NCBI RefSeq assembly: GCF_018918125.1
Contig: NZ_JAHLQA010000026.1
Span: forward strand, 1-63,973
Length of the DNA: 63,973 nucleotides
Source: Blautia sp. MSJ-19
Lineage (GTDB): Bacteria; Bacillota; Clostridia; Lachnospirales; Lachnospiraceae
Direction: 5' to 3'
Made by a program: the position numbers and the translations under genes. The notes beneath the pieces were generated by a model. The model saw nothing but the letters and a program-made list of their open reading frames with translations. It made no database searches and was not told where the DNA came from. Below are positions 53,515 through 60,757 of this stretch, in pieces. Every line of letters begins with the position of its first letter. The stretch's first letter is position 1.

Positions 53515-54384
53515 TTGAAGAAAATTGCAGTTCTCAATGACCTGTCCGGGATGGGAAAATGTTCCCTGACAGCAGCGATACCGGTGATCTCGGTGATGGG
53601 GGTGCAGGCATGTCCGCTTCCTACTGCTATTTTGAGTGCACAGACCGGTTTTCCATCTTATTATTGTGATGATTATACAGACCGCATGGATATCCTGATG
53701 GATGAATGGCAGAAGATGGATTTTCACCCGGATGGCATTTATACAGGATTCCTGGCCGATGCTGCACAGGCAGACAAGGCGGTGGATTTTATACAGAGAT
53801 TTAAGAAAAAAGAAACAAAAGTCCTCGTTGACCCGGTCATGGGTGATGACGGGGAGGAATACCCGATCTATACAGAAGAACTGTGCGAAAAGATGAGAAT
53901 GCTTGTCAGAGAGGCAGCAGTGATCACTCCGAACATCACAGAAGCGTTACTTCTTCTTTATGGAAGAGAAAAAATGCACGCAGAATGGCAGAAGATTTCC
54001 GGCTTTTCCGGAGAGGAACTTCTGGAATATGTCCAGACGATCGGCAGTCTGCTTACAGAGAACTTTGATGTGGAAGCCGTGATCACAGGTATCAGCCATG
54101 AAGCAGAAGATGGTACGAAATACATCAGCAATCTCATCTGCAAAGAAGCAGAACAGATCTGGGTGACAACGAAGAAAGAGGGCGGCAGCTATTCCGGTAC
54201 GGGAGATCTGTTTGCCTCAATCTTAAGCGCAGGGATGGTTAAGGGTACCGATACCGCAGCTTCTGTACAGAAGGCGGTGGATTTCCTTGCAAAAGGCATC
54301 CATGACGCTGTAGAAGAAGGAACAGACCGCAATGAGGGGATCTGTTTTGAGACCTATCTCTACGAACTTGCAGATACAAAATAA
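53515..54384 (+). CDS. Pyridoxal/pyridoxamine kinase
   Basis: A 289-residue ribokinase-fold enzyme phosphorylating B6 vitamers. VLNDLSGMGKCSLTAAIPVIS opens the protein, VLVDPVMGDDGEEYPIY and ITPNITEA are PdxK/PdxY signatures, and GGSYSGTGDLFASILSAG has the catalytic-base GTGD motif. TTG 53515 has AAGGAGAC 7 bases upstream. The divergent MocR-type regulator supports the B6 role over a hydroxymethylpyrimidine kinase. Confidence 0.9.
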   Translation: MKKIAVLNDLSGMGKCSLTAAIPVISVMGVQACPLPTAILSAQTGFPSYYCDDYTDRMDILMDEWQKMDFHPDGIYTGFLADAAQADKAVDFIQRFKKKETKVLVDPVMGDDGEEYPIYTEELCEKMRMLVREAAVITPNITEALLLLYGREKMHAEWQKISGFSGEELLEYVQTIGSLLTENFDVEAVITGISHEAEDGTKYISNLICKEAEQIWVTTKKEGGSYSGTGDLFASILSAGMVKGTDTAASVQKAVDFLAKGIHDAVEEGTDRNEGICFETYLYELADTK

Positions 54385-54387
54385 CAG

Positions 54388-54433
54388 AAAAAATGCCCGC
54401 CGGTGGTCGCAGTCGATCTGGCGGGCATTTTTT
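54388..54433. terminator. Bidirectional terminator between kinase and ABC-2 genes
   Basis: A perfect 14-bp stem: AAAAAATGCCCGCC (54388-54401) with GGCGGGCATTTTTT (54420-54433). It has T6 on one side and A6 on the other, so it serves both convergent units. Confidence 0.93.
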
Positions 54434-54435
54434 GC

Positions 54436-55167
54436 TCAAAGATTTTTTTTCTTATAGATAAACCAGGAGGCGATTCCTGTAAACACCAGAAGGTAAACAA
54501 GCAGGATCACAATTCCCGAAAATGCAAAGCCGTCACCGGCAGAAATGCTTCGGATCATATGGCTTGTCTGGGAAAGCGGAAGCGCAGCTACAAACTTTCC
54601 GATAAAGCCAGGAAGCTTCTCAGTGGAGAAGAAGGTGTTGCAGAGATAAGCCATCGGCATGATGATGTAGTTGGAAAAACGCGGTACATCGGCGTGGTTT
54701 TTGGCAAGGAAAGAAACAACCACTCCGATCGCAGAAAAGACTGCTCCGTTTAAGAACATCACCAGGAAGGACCATCCATTGAAGATCAGTCCTGTGTCGA
54801 TCGGCAGAGTCAGGATCAGGATCACACCTCCGGCATAAAATCCGCGGAGACTTCCTCCGATGATCTGGCCGGCGATAAACTGCCACAGAGGAGTCGGTGA
54901 GATCATGACCTGGTCGAATGCTTTTTCGTACAGTCTCTGTACGTTCAGGTTCTGGGCGATCGCATTGAAACTTCCGTTCATAGTCGTCAGAGATACGACA
55001 CCGGGGATCAGGAAATTCAGATAAGGCTGTCCGTGGGACGTTGTCTGGATCCCCATTCCAAATACGACAAGATACATCAGAGGCGCGATCATGGCAGCCA
55101 GGGTGATCTTGTAGAAATCTCTGCGGAATTCTACCCATTTTTCCCATAAAATCGTTATAATTCCCAT
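54436..55167 (-). CDS. ABC-2 type permease
   Basis: A 243-residue membrane protein with six hydrophobic segments, of the ABC-2/NodJ-like exporter type (FLIPGVVSLTTMNGSFNAIAQNL, FSNYIIMPMAYLCNTFFSTEKLP). GGGAGG precedes the ATG. It is third in the minus-strand operon cbiL-ATPase-permease. The substrate is unknown; linkage to cbiL suggests a corrinoid, a cobalt-linked compound or simple operon sharing. Confidence 0.88.
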   Translation of the reverse strand: MGIITILWEKWVEFRRDFYKITLAAMIAPLMYLVVFGMGIQTTSHGQPYLNFLIPGVVSLTTMNGSFNAIAQNLNVQRLYEKAFDQVMISPTPLWQFIAGQIIGGSLRGFYAGGVILILTLPIDTGLIFNGWSFLVMFLNGAVFSAIGVVVSFLAKNHADVPRFSNYIIMPMAYLCNTFFSTEKLPGFIGKFVAALPLSQTSHMIRSISAGDGFAFSGIVILLVYLLVFTGIASWFIYKKKNL

Positions 55168-55180
55168 AATTGACCTCCCT

Positions 55181-56026
55181 TTATGACGGCATCAGATGAC
55201 GGCCGGCACGTTCCACAAAAACATCTTCCAGTGTGGTCTCACGAAGAGAAGCCTGTCCCGGAATGCCGGACAGATAATCAATGGCTTCCTGACGGCTGTG
55301 GAAATAGCGGCTGACGGTATTTCCATCCGGTCCGGGCTCATCGATCGTGTAGGCTCCAAGACTCTCGATCAGTGCAGAAGGTGTGCTGACTTCCTCAAGT
55401 TTACCGTGATCCATCAGGGCGACGCGGTTGCAGAGGTTCTGGGCTTCTTCCATATAGTGTGTGGTCAGAAGGATCGTCAGGTTTTTGCCGTTCAGCTTGC
55501 GGAGAAGGTTCCACATCTGTCGTCTGGAAAGCGCATCCATTCCGGCGGTCGGCTCATCCAGAAGAAGAATCTCCGGATCTGTAAGAAGGGCACGGCAGAC
55601 CATCAGTTTACGCTTCATACCGCCGGAAAGTTTGCGGACGGTACGTCTGCGGAACTTGATCAGGTCACAGAACTCCAGAAGCTCCTCGGTACGCCGTTTG
55701 ATCTCCTTGCGAGGCATGAAATAAAGCCTGCCCTGATATTCCATGATCTCGTCCATGGTCATATCCTGGCGCATGGAATATTCCTGGGTGATCACGCTGA
55801 TCTTGCGTTTTAGGTCCGGGCGGTTTCGTTTCAGTGTCTGACCATCGATCAGGATCTCTCCCTTTGAGGGAAGGAGCAGGGTGGACAGAAGACTGATCGT
55901 CGTTGTTTTTCCCGCACCGTTCGGACCAAGAAGACCGAAAAACTCTCCCGTTTCAATCTTGAGATCCAGGGAATCCACGGCTGTGAAATTATCAAATGTC
56001 TTGGTCAGATTTCTGGTTTCGATCAT
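55181..56026 (-). CDS. ABC-2 transporter ATPase
   Basis: A 281-residue ATPase: Walker A LLGPNGAGKTTT, signature RKLSGGMKRK, Walker B ILLLDEPTAGMD, H-loop LLTTHYMEEA. The C-terminal 60 residues form the small domain seen in drug- or lipid-exporter ATPases (TLEDVFVERAGR). It starts 2 bp after the cbiL stop and lies 13 bp before the permease, so the three genes form one transcript. Confidence 0.92.
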   Translation of the reverse strand: MIETRNLTKTFDNFTAVDSLDLKIETGEFFGLLGPNGAGKTTTISLLSTLLLPSKGEILIDGQTLKRNRPDLKRKISVITQEYSMRQDMTMDEIMEYQGRLYFMPRKEIKRRTEELLEFCDLIKFRRRTVRKLSGGMKRKLMVCRALLTDPEILLLDEPTAGMDALSRRQMWNLLRKLNGKNLTILLTTHYMEEAQNLCNRVALMDHGKLEEVSTPSALIESLGAYTIDEPGPDGNTVSRYFHSRQEAIDYLSGIPGQASLRETTLEDVFVERAGRHLMPS

Positions 56027-56028
56027 TT

Positions 56029-56715
56029 TTATTTTTTCTCCTTTGCGATGATCAGGGAATAATATCCTGCATCATCCGGAATCTCCTCAACACTTCTGTA
56101 AATATGTTCCTCCGGCATACCGCAGTTTTCGACCATCAGGACATCACGATCGCTCTTTGCGAGGATTTCTTTGACCTGATTCATCTTTTTGCCGGATTTC
56201 ATCAGTACATAGTTGCCGGATTCGCTGAGGTCGCTGTCCAGGCGGTGAACAGCCGGCACGATATGAAGCTGCTCATTCCACTCGGAAAGAGAAATGTTCA
56301 GGCGGGCAGCAGCAGCGCAGAAAGAAGTGATTCCGCTTACCAGCTCTGTGTGATATCCGTCTGCCTCCACACGGTGCTGCAGATAGGAAAAAGTAGAATA
56401 TACACAAGGATCTCCAAGTGTCAGGAAGACAACGTTTTTGCCCTGGTCAAGACAGGCTTCCAGAGTTTTGGCTCCCTTTGCGTGGTTTTCTTCGAGCTCT
56501 TTTGCGTCATGTGTCATCGGCATATAGATCGGAAGAAGTTCTTTGTCGGCTAATTCCGGCACTGCCTGGACTGCGATCTTGTAGGCAACGGTTTCTTTGA
56601 CATCAGCACCCGGTACGGCGATGATCTCATTTTCGCGGATCATGCGGACTGCCTTCAATGTCATTAATTCCGGATCCCCAGGACCGACTCCTACGCCATA
56701 TAATGTTCCTTTCAT
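56029..56715 (-). CDS. cbiL: Cobalt-precorrin-2 C20-methyltransferase CbiL
   Basis: A 228-residue tetrapyrrole methylase supplying the C20 step absent from the main operon. GTLYGVGVGPGDPELMTLKAVR, LTLGDPCVYSTFSYLQ and GITSFCAAAARLNISL separate CbiL/CobI from CbiF and CbiH. AGGAGG lies upstream of the ATG. It is the first gene of a minus-strand operon with an ABC-2 exporter and has its own promoter at 56769-56797. Confidence 0.93.
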   Translation of the reverse strand: MKGTLYGVGVGPGDPELMTLKAVRMIRENEIIAVPGADVKETVAYKIAVQAVPELADKELLPIYMPMTHDAKELEENHAKGAKTLEACLDQGKNVVFLTLGDPCVYSTFSYLQHRVEADGYHTELVSGITSFCAAAARLNISLSEWNEQLHIVPAVHRLDSDLSESGNYVLMKSGKKMNQVKEILAKSDRDVLMVENCGMPEEHIYRSVEEIPDDAGYYSLIIAKEKK

Positions 56716-56768
56716 TGGTAAAAAACCTCCTGATATTTAAAAATGATATAATTACTCACATTCTTTTT

Positions 56769-56797
56769 ATTATACTAAAACCTTATATGGTTTGCAA
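56769..56797 (-). promoter_or_regulatory. Promoter of the cbiL operon
   Basis: On the minus strand TTGCAA (56792-56797) and TATAAT (56769-56774) are separated by 17 bp. No cobalamin riboswitch is visible in the roughly 45-nt leader. Confidence 0.75.
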
Positions 56798-56837
56798 TGT
56801 GTGATTTGCTGTGATATAGTATTTTTCAGAAAAGAAA

Positions 56838-56864
56838 GTTACTGTGAACGGAGTGAACAGTAAC
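56838..56864 (+). repeat. 27-bp dispersed hairpin repeat, copy 3
   Basis: GTTACTGTGAAC on the left and GTGAACAGTAAC on the right; the exact reverse complement of the copy at 2724-2750. It lies in the divergent gap between cbiL and the following plus-strand gene, 29 bp upstream of that gene's start. Confidence 0.85.
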
Positions 56865-56892
56865 AAAGAGATGAAACGGAGTTTGAAGTACG

Positions 56893-57444
56893 ATGCATAA
56901 ATATAAGAAATTTCTAACAGCCTGTTCTCTGACAGCACTGTTATCTTCCTGTACTGCACCATTTGTCTGTATGGCGGCAGCAGATACGGCAGAAACACAG
57001 GCAGTGGAATTCGACAAAGAAGACGGAGAATATTCCATCCAGGTAGATCTGGAGGGCGGAAGCGGCAAGGCGAGCGTGACTTCTCCGACACTTTTTACCG
57101 TGAAGGACGGAACCGGATACGCACAGATCCAGTGGAGCAGTTCCAACTATGACTACATGATCGTGGACGGAGAAAAATATCTTCCGACCAATGAGGAAGG
57201 CATGAACTCTGTATTTGAAATCCCGATCCTCACACTTGATGAGGCAATGCCGGTGATCGCAGACACCACGGCAATGGGAGCACCTCACGAGATCGAATAT
57301 ACGCTGACTTTTTATTCAGATTCCATCGGCTCCAAGAGCCAGCTCCCGCAGGAGGCAGCCAAGAGAGTCGTTGGGGTTGCAATGGTGATCATCGTTGGCG
57401 GCGGGATCCTGAATTATTTTGTCAACAAACGCAACAGATGTTAG
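56893..57444 (+). CDS. Small surface protein with C-terminal membrane anchor
   Basis: A 183-residue exported protein that I could not assign to a named family. The signal segment (residues 6-30) contains LLSSCTAP, a possible lipobox-like cysteine, and CMAAADTAE, a possible signal-peptidase-I site. About 40-140 is a beta-rich domain with GEYSIQVDLEGGSGKASVTS and WSSSNYDYMIVDGEKYLP. A membrane segment (about 155-177) and basic end KRNRC follow. It recalls single beta-sandwich domains found near metal or tetrapyrrole uptake genes, and it is divergent from cbiL; a role in cobalt, corrinoid or heme capture is only a guess. Confidence 0.7.
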   Translation: MHKYKKFLTACSLTALLSSCTAPFVCMAAADTAETQAVEFDKEDGEYSIQVDLEGGSGKASVTSPTLFTVKDGTGYAQIQWSSSNYDYMIVDGEKYLPTNEEGMNSVFEIPILTLDEAMPVIADTTAMGAPHEIEYTLTFYSDSIGSKSQLPQEAAKRVVGVAMVIIVGGGILNYFVNKRNRC

Positions 57445-57479
57445 GGACATTTATTGAAGACATTAGTAATTTATATTAA

Positions 57480-57518
57480 AGAGATTTGGCACTAAGGGAT
57501 GGTGCCAAATCTCTTTTT
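57480..57518 (+). terminator. Intrinsic terminator upstream of mtlA
   Basis: A perfect 13-bp stem, AGAGATTTGGCAC (57480-57492) with GTGCCAAATCTCT (57502-57514), followed by TTTT. Confidence 0.93.
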
Positions 57519-57525
57519 CTATTTC

Positions 57526-57555
57526 TTGAAAAATACAGTGTTTTTCCGCTATAAT
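57526..57555 (+). promoter_or_regulatory. mtlA promoter
   Basis: TTGAAA (57526-57531) and TATAAT (57550-57555) with an 18-bp spacer. A near-palindrome GTAACTGGCCGGTTAC (57574-57589) lies about 10 bp past the expected start site and could be an operator or a 5' hairpin in the 115-nt leader. Confidence 0.65.
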
Positions 57556-57676
57556 GAACTCATCAAGAAGAGAGTAACTGGCCGGTTACACCTCAGAAAA
57601 AAAGTAAAAAAATGAAACCGACAAGCAGAGAGAAGGGAATCTGCTCACAAAAAAATCAAGATGAGGTGTAAACACA

Positions 57677-59077
57677 ATGAAAGAAAAAGTTCAGGTATTT
57701 GGAAGGTTTTTGAGCGGAATGGTCATGCCGAACATCGGCGCATTCATCGCATGGGGACTCATCACAGCGCTTTTTATCGAGACAGGATGGTGTCCGAATG
57801 AGAAACTCGCACAGTTTGTAACTCCGATGTCAACCGTACTGCTGCCGCTTCTGATCGCATATACTGGCGGTTCTGCCGTAGCAGGACAGCGCGGCGGCGT
57901 GATCGGTGCAATCGCGACCATGGGTGTGATCGTTGGTTCTGACATCCCGATGTTCATAGGTGCCATGATCGTCGGACCGCTGGCTGCATGGGTCATCAAG
58001 AAATTTGACAAAGCAGTTGAAGGTCACATCAAAGCCGGATTTGAAATGCTGGTAAATAACTTTTCACTTGGTATCATCGGTGCGATCCTTGCATGTCTTG
58101 CCATGTATGGAATTGCTCCACTTGTGGCGGGACTGAATTCTGTTATGAGAGCCGGTGTAGATGTCTTTGTTTCACACGGACTTCTTCCGCTGGCAAGCAT
58201 CTTTATCGAACCTGCAAAAGTATTATTCTTAAACAACGCGATCAACCACGGAATCTTATCCCCAATGGGAATCCAGCAGGTAGAGGAAACAGGAAAATCC
58301 ATTTTCTTCCTGCTTGAGGCAAACCCGGGACCGGGACTTGGAATCCTGCTTGCTTACTGTATCGCAGGCAAAGGAAATGCAAAGAGTTCTGCACCTGGAG
58401 CAGTGATCATCCACTTCCTCGGCGGAATCCATGAAATCTATTTCCCGTACATTCTTATGAACCCGCTGCTTCTGATCTCTGTCATCGCAGGCGGCGCAAG
58501 TGGAATCTTCTGCTTCAACTTATTTAACGTAGGTCTTACCGCTCCGGCTTCACCGGGAAGTATCATCGCGATCATGATGATGGCGGAAAAACACAGCTAT
58601 CTTGGACTGATCGTCGGCGTTGCAGTGGCGGCACTTGTCTCCTTTGCAATCTCCGTGCCGATCCTCAAATTCATGGGCAAAGATACATCTCTGGAAGATG
58701 CACAGCGTCAGAAAGATGCCATGAAAAAACAGGCAAAAGGAATCGCAGCAGAAACAGCAGCTACGACAGCACCGGCAGCACACACAGGAAAAGTAACAAA
58801 GATCGCTTTTGCATGTGATGCAGGAATGGGCTCCAGCGCAATGGGCGCAACGGTCCTCAAGAAAAAACTTGCAGCAGCAGGCCTTGAGGGAATCGAAGTC
58901 ATCCACACACCGGTATCCAGCATCCCGGCAGATGTACAGATCGTTGTCACACATGAGGAACTGGGAGAGCGCGCCGCACACAGCAATCCGAATGCAGAGC
59001 GCATCCTGATCACCAACTTCCTTGCCGCACCGGAATATGCAACACTGGTAGAAGATCTGAAAAAGAGAAATTTATAA
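57677..59077 (+). CDS. mtlA: Mannitol PTS transporter EIICB
   Basis: A 466-residue phosphotransferase permease. The EIIC domain (about 1-340) has MPNIGAFIAWGLITALF, FIEPAKVLFLNNAINHGIL, LLEANPGPGLGILLAY and GGIHEIYFPYIL, as in MtlA. An Ala/Thr-rich linker leads to the EIIB domain with phospho-accepting Cys380 in FACDAGMGSSAMGA. No EIIA is fused, so a separate MtlF is expected but is not in the window; mtlD is also absent. It is followed by a paralogue and then mtlR. Confidence 0.93.
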   Translation: MKEKVQVFGRFLSGMVMPNIGAFIAWGLITALFIETGWCPNEKLAQFVTPMSTVLLPLLIAYTGGSAVAGQRGGVIGAIATMGVIVGSDIPMFIGAMIVGPLAAWVIKKFDKAVEGHIKAGFEMLVNNFSLGIIGAILACLAMYGIAPLVAGLNSVMRAGVDVFVSHGLLPLASIFIEPAKVLFLNNAINHGILSPMGIQQVEETGKSIFFLLEANPGPGLGILLAYCIAGKGNAKSSAPGAVIIHFLGGIHEIYFPYILMNPLLLISVIAGGASGIFCFNLFNVGLTAPASPGSIIAIMMMAEKHSYLGLIVGVAVAALVSFAISVPILKFMGKDTSLEDAQRQKDAMKKQAKGIAAETAATTAPAAHTGKVTKIAFACDAGMGSSAMGATVLKKKLAAAGLEGIEVIHTPVSSIPADVQIVVTHEELGERAAHSNPNAERILITNFLAAPEYATLVEDLKKRNL

Positions 59078-59110
59078 TTCAGATGCCCTCTTAAAATTTT
59101 AATATAACCG

Positions 59111-59171
59111 CAATGATCCCACACGTTGGTTATGCACCTTAACCGGAGCGAATTGACGGGTGGGATTGTTG
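59111..59171 (+). ncRNA. Structured intercistronic RNA element
   Basis: CAATGATCCCAC (59111-59122) can pair with GTGGGATTGTTG (59160-59171) in a 12-bp stem with two G-U pairs. It encloses an inner hairpin GGTTA/TAACC (near 59128-59144) and an unpaired segment. There is no T-run, so it is not an ordinary terminator. It lies between mtlA and its paralogue and may stabilise mtlA mRNA, mark a processing site or be a regulatory RNA. Confidence 0.45.
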
Positions 59172-59248
59172 TATGATAAAATTATTTACAGAACAAAAAC
59201 GGGTAGCAGACAGGCGGCGGGGAGTCTGTCTGGCGCGGGGGGAACGTT

Positions 59249-60757
59249 ATGAATGTGATACAGAGAACAGGAAAATTTTATTCAAGGATCATCATGAAAA
59301 ATATCGGTATTTTTGTCTTTATCGGTCTTTTGTCTGTGGTATTCCAGACAAAGGGATGGTTTCCGAATGAAGACATCTATGCGATCTCGCAGGTCGCCTA
59401 TCGCTATGTCCTGCCATGTATGATCGCCTATGAAGGCGGAAATCTTCTCAGTGACTCTTTTGGAGGACTGGCGGCAGTTATGGCACTCTGTGGGATCCTT
59501 CTGCGGGATCCGGAGGCAGGAATCTTCGGGGCAATGATTTCGGCACCGCTCGGAGGATATCTCTGGAAAAAAGAGCGGGAATTTCTGGAACGGGACTGTT
59601 TTGCAGAGACCAAGATGCTGTTCCGCAATCTGCTCCTGGGGCTTACCGGAGCGGTTCTTGCGGTCGGGGAATATTATCTTCTGGCAGAAGCAGTGACCGT
59701 CTTTGCAGTAGCAGCCGGCAGCTGTATCGGCTGGATCCTGGAGCATGGCTATATCGCAGTCCTGAATGTCCTGATCGAGCCGGCGAAGGTCTTTTTCCTG
59801 AACAATATCATGAACCATGGGATCCTTGTTCCGCTGGGGATGAGTCAGGCAGAGCAGACGGGAGGTTCCATCCTTTTTCTGCTTGAGACGAACCCGGGAC
59901 CGGGACTTGGGATGCTGCTTGGACTGCTTTTATACAAAAGAAAAAATGTCAAACGCCGTCAGGAACTGGCGACAGCTGCGTTTACACAGGCGATCGGAGG
60001 GATCCATGAAGTTTATTTTCCCTTTGTACTTGCAGATCTGGGACTTCTGTTTCCATTGATCGTGGGTGGTGTTGCGGGAAGTATCTGGTTTTCCGTTTTT
60101 CACTGTGAGACAGCGGGCGTGATCTCGCCGGGAAGTGTTCTGACCATTCTGATTATGGCGGGAAGAAGCAGTATGCTGCCGGTGCTTGGAGGAATCCTTG
60201 TTTCTACGGCTGTGTCCGGTGTTGGAAGCTATCTGTATCTGTGCTGGAGAGGTGAGAAGAAAGAAGAGCTGCAGCCGGAAGTTGTGAAAACAGATGATGC
60301 ACAGAATGTGGTGCAGCTGAAAACAATGGAGCCAGAAGTATTGCAGCCGGAAACACCGGAGCGTGAGAAACAGGAAGAACCTGAGACAGAGAATGAAGAA
60401 ATATCCTGTCCGGAAACTGCATCAGAACAGGAGGAGAAACCCATGCCAGAAAATATTTATCAGAACTTACATAAAATAGGCTTCGTCTGTGACGGAGGAA
60501 TGGGCTCCAGCGCAATGGGCGCGGCCCTGTTCCGCCGTGCACTCAAAACAGCCGGGATCAGCGGAATCCAGGTGGAAGTTTATGCCGCAGATCTGATCGA
60601 AGAGGACATTGATCTGATCGTCTGCCAGAAAGAATTTTATGCGCTGAATCCACAGCTGCATGAGAAAGCCTGTCATGTGATCGCCGGATTTACCGACAGA
60701 GAAGAATACATAAAACTGATTCAGTGCATCCAGGATGCACAGAACGGGAGAGGATAA
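59249..60757 (+). CDS. Diverged mannitol-type EIICB paralogue
   Basis: A 502-residue paralogue of MtlA next door. The EIIC part keeps LIEPAKVFFLNNIMNHGIL, LLETNPGPGLGMLLG and GGIHEVYFPFVL, but the first third has drifted (GSDIPMFIGAM of MtlA reads DPEAGIFGAM here). A linker of about 80 residues is rich in Glu and Pro (residues about 330-400), far longer than in MtlA. The EIIB domain keeps the phospho-accepting Cys414 in FVCDGGMGSSAMGA. It may take another hexitol or act as a sensor for the adjacent MtlR. A strong GGGGGGAA ribosome site precedes the ATG. It overlaps mtlR by one base. Confidence 0.85.
   Translation: MNVIQRTGKFYSRIIMKNIGIFVFIGLLSVVFQTKGWFPNEDIYAISQVAYRYVLPCMIAYEGGNLLSDSFGGLAAVMALCGILLRDPEAGIFGAMISAPLGGYLWKKEREFLERDCFAETKMLFRNLLLGLTGAVLAVGEYYLLAEAVTVFAVAAGSCIGWILEHGYIAVLNVLIEPAKVFFLNNIMNHGILVPLGMSQAEQTGGSILFLLETNPGPGLGMLLGLLLYKRKNVKRRQELATAAFTQAIGGIHEVYFPFVLADLGLLFPLIVGGVAGSIWFSVFHCETAGVISPGSVLTILIMAGRSSMLPVLGGILVSTAVSGVGSYLYLCWRGEKKEELQPEVVKTDDAQNVVQLKTMEPEVLQPETPEREKQEEPETENEEISCPETASEQEEKPMPENIYQNLHKIGFVCDGGMGSSAMGAALFRRALKTAGISGIQVEVYAADLIEEDIDLIVCQKEFYALNPQLHEKACHVIAGFTDREEYIKLIQCIQDAQNGRG

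Noticed and set aside
59233..59242. G6 run before the EIICB paralogue as another phase-variation tract
   Set aside because: It is short and serves as the ribosome site; too little for a convincing slippage claim.
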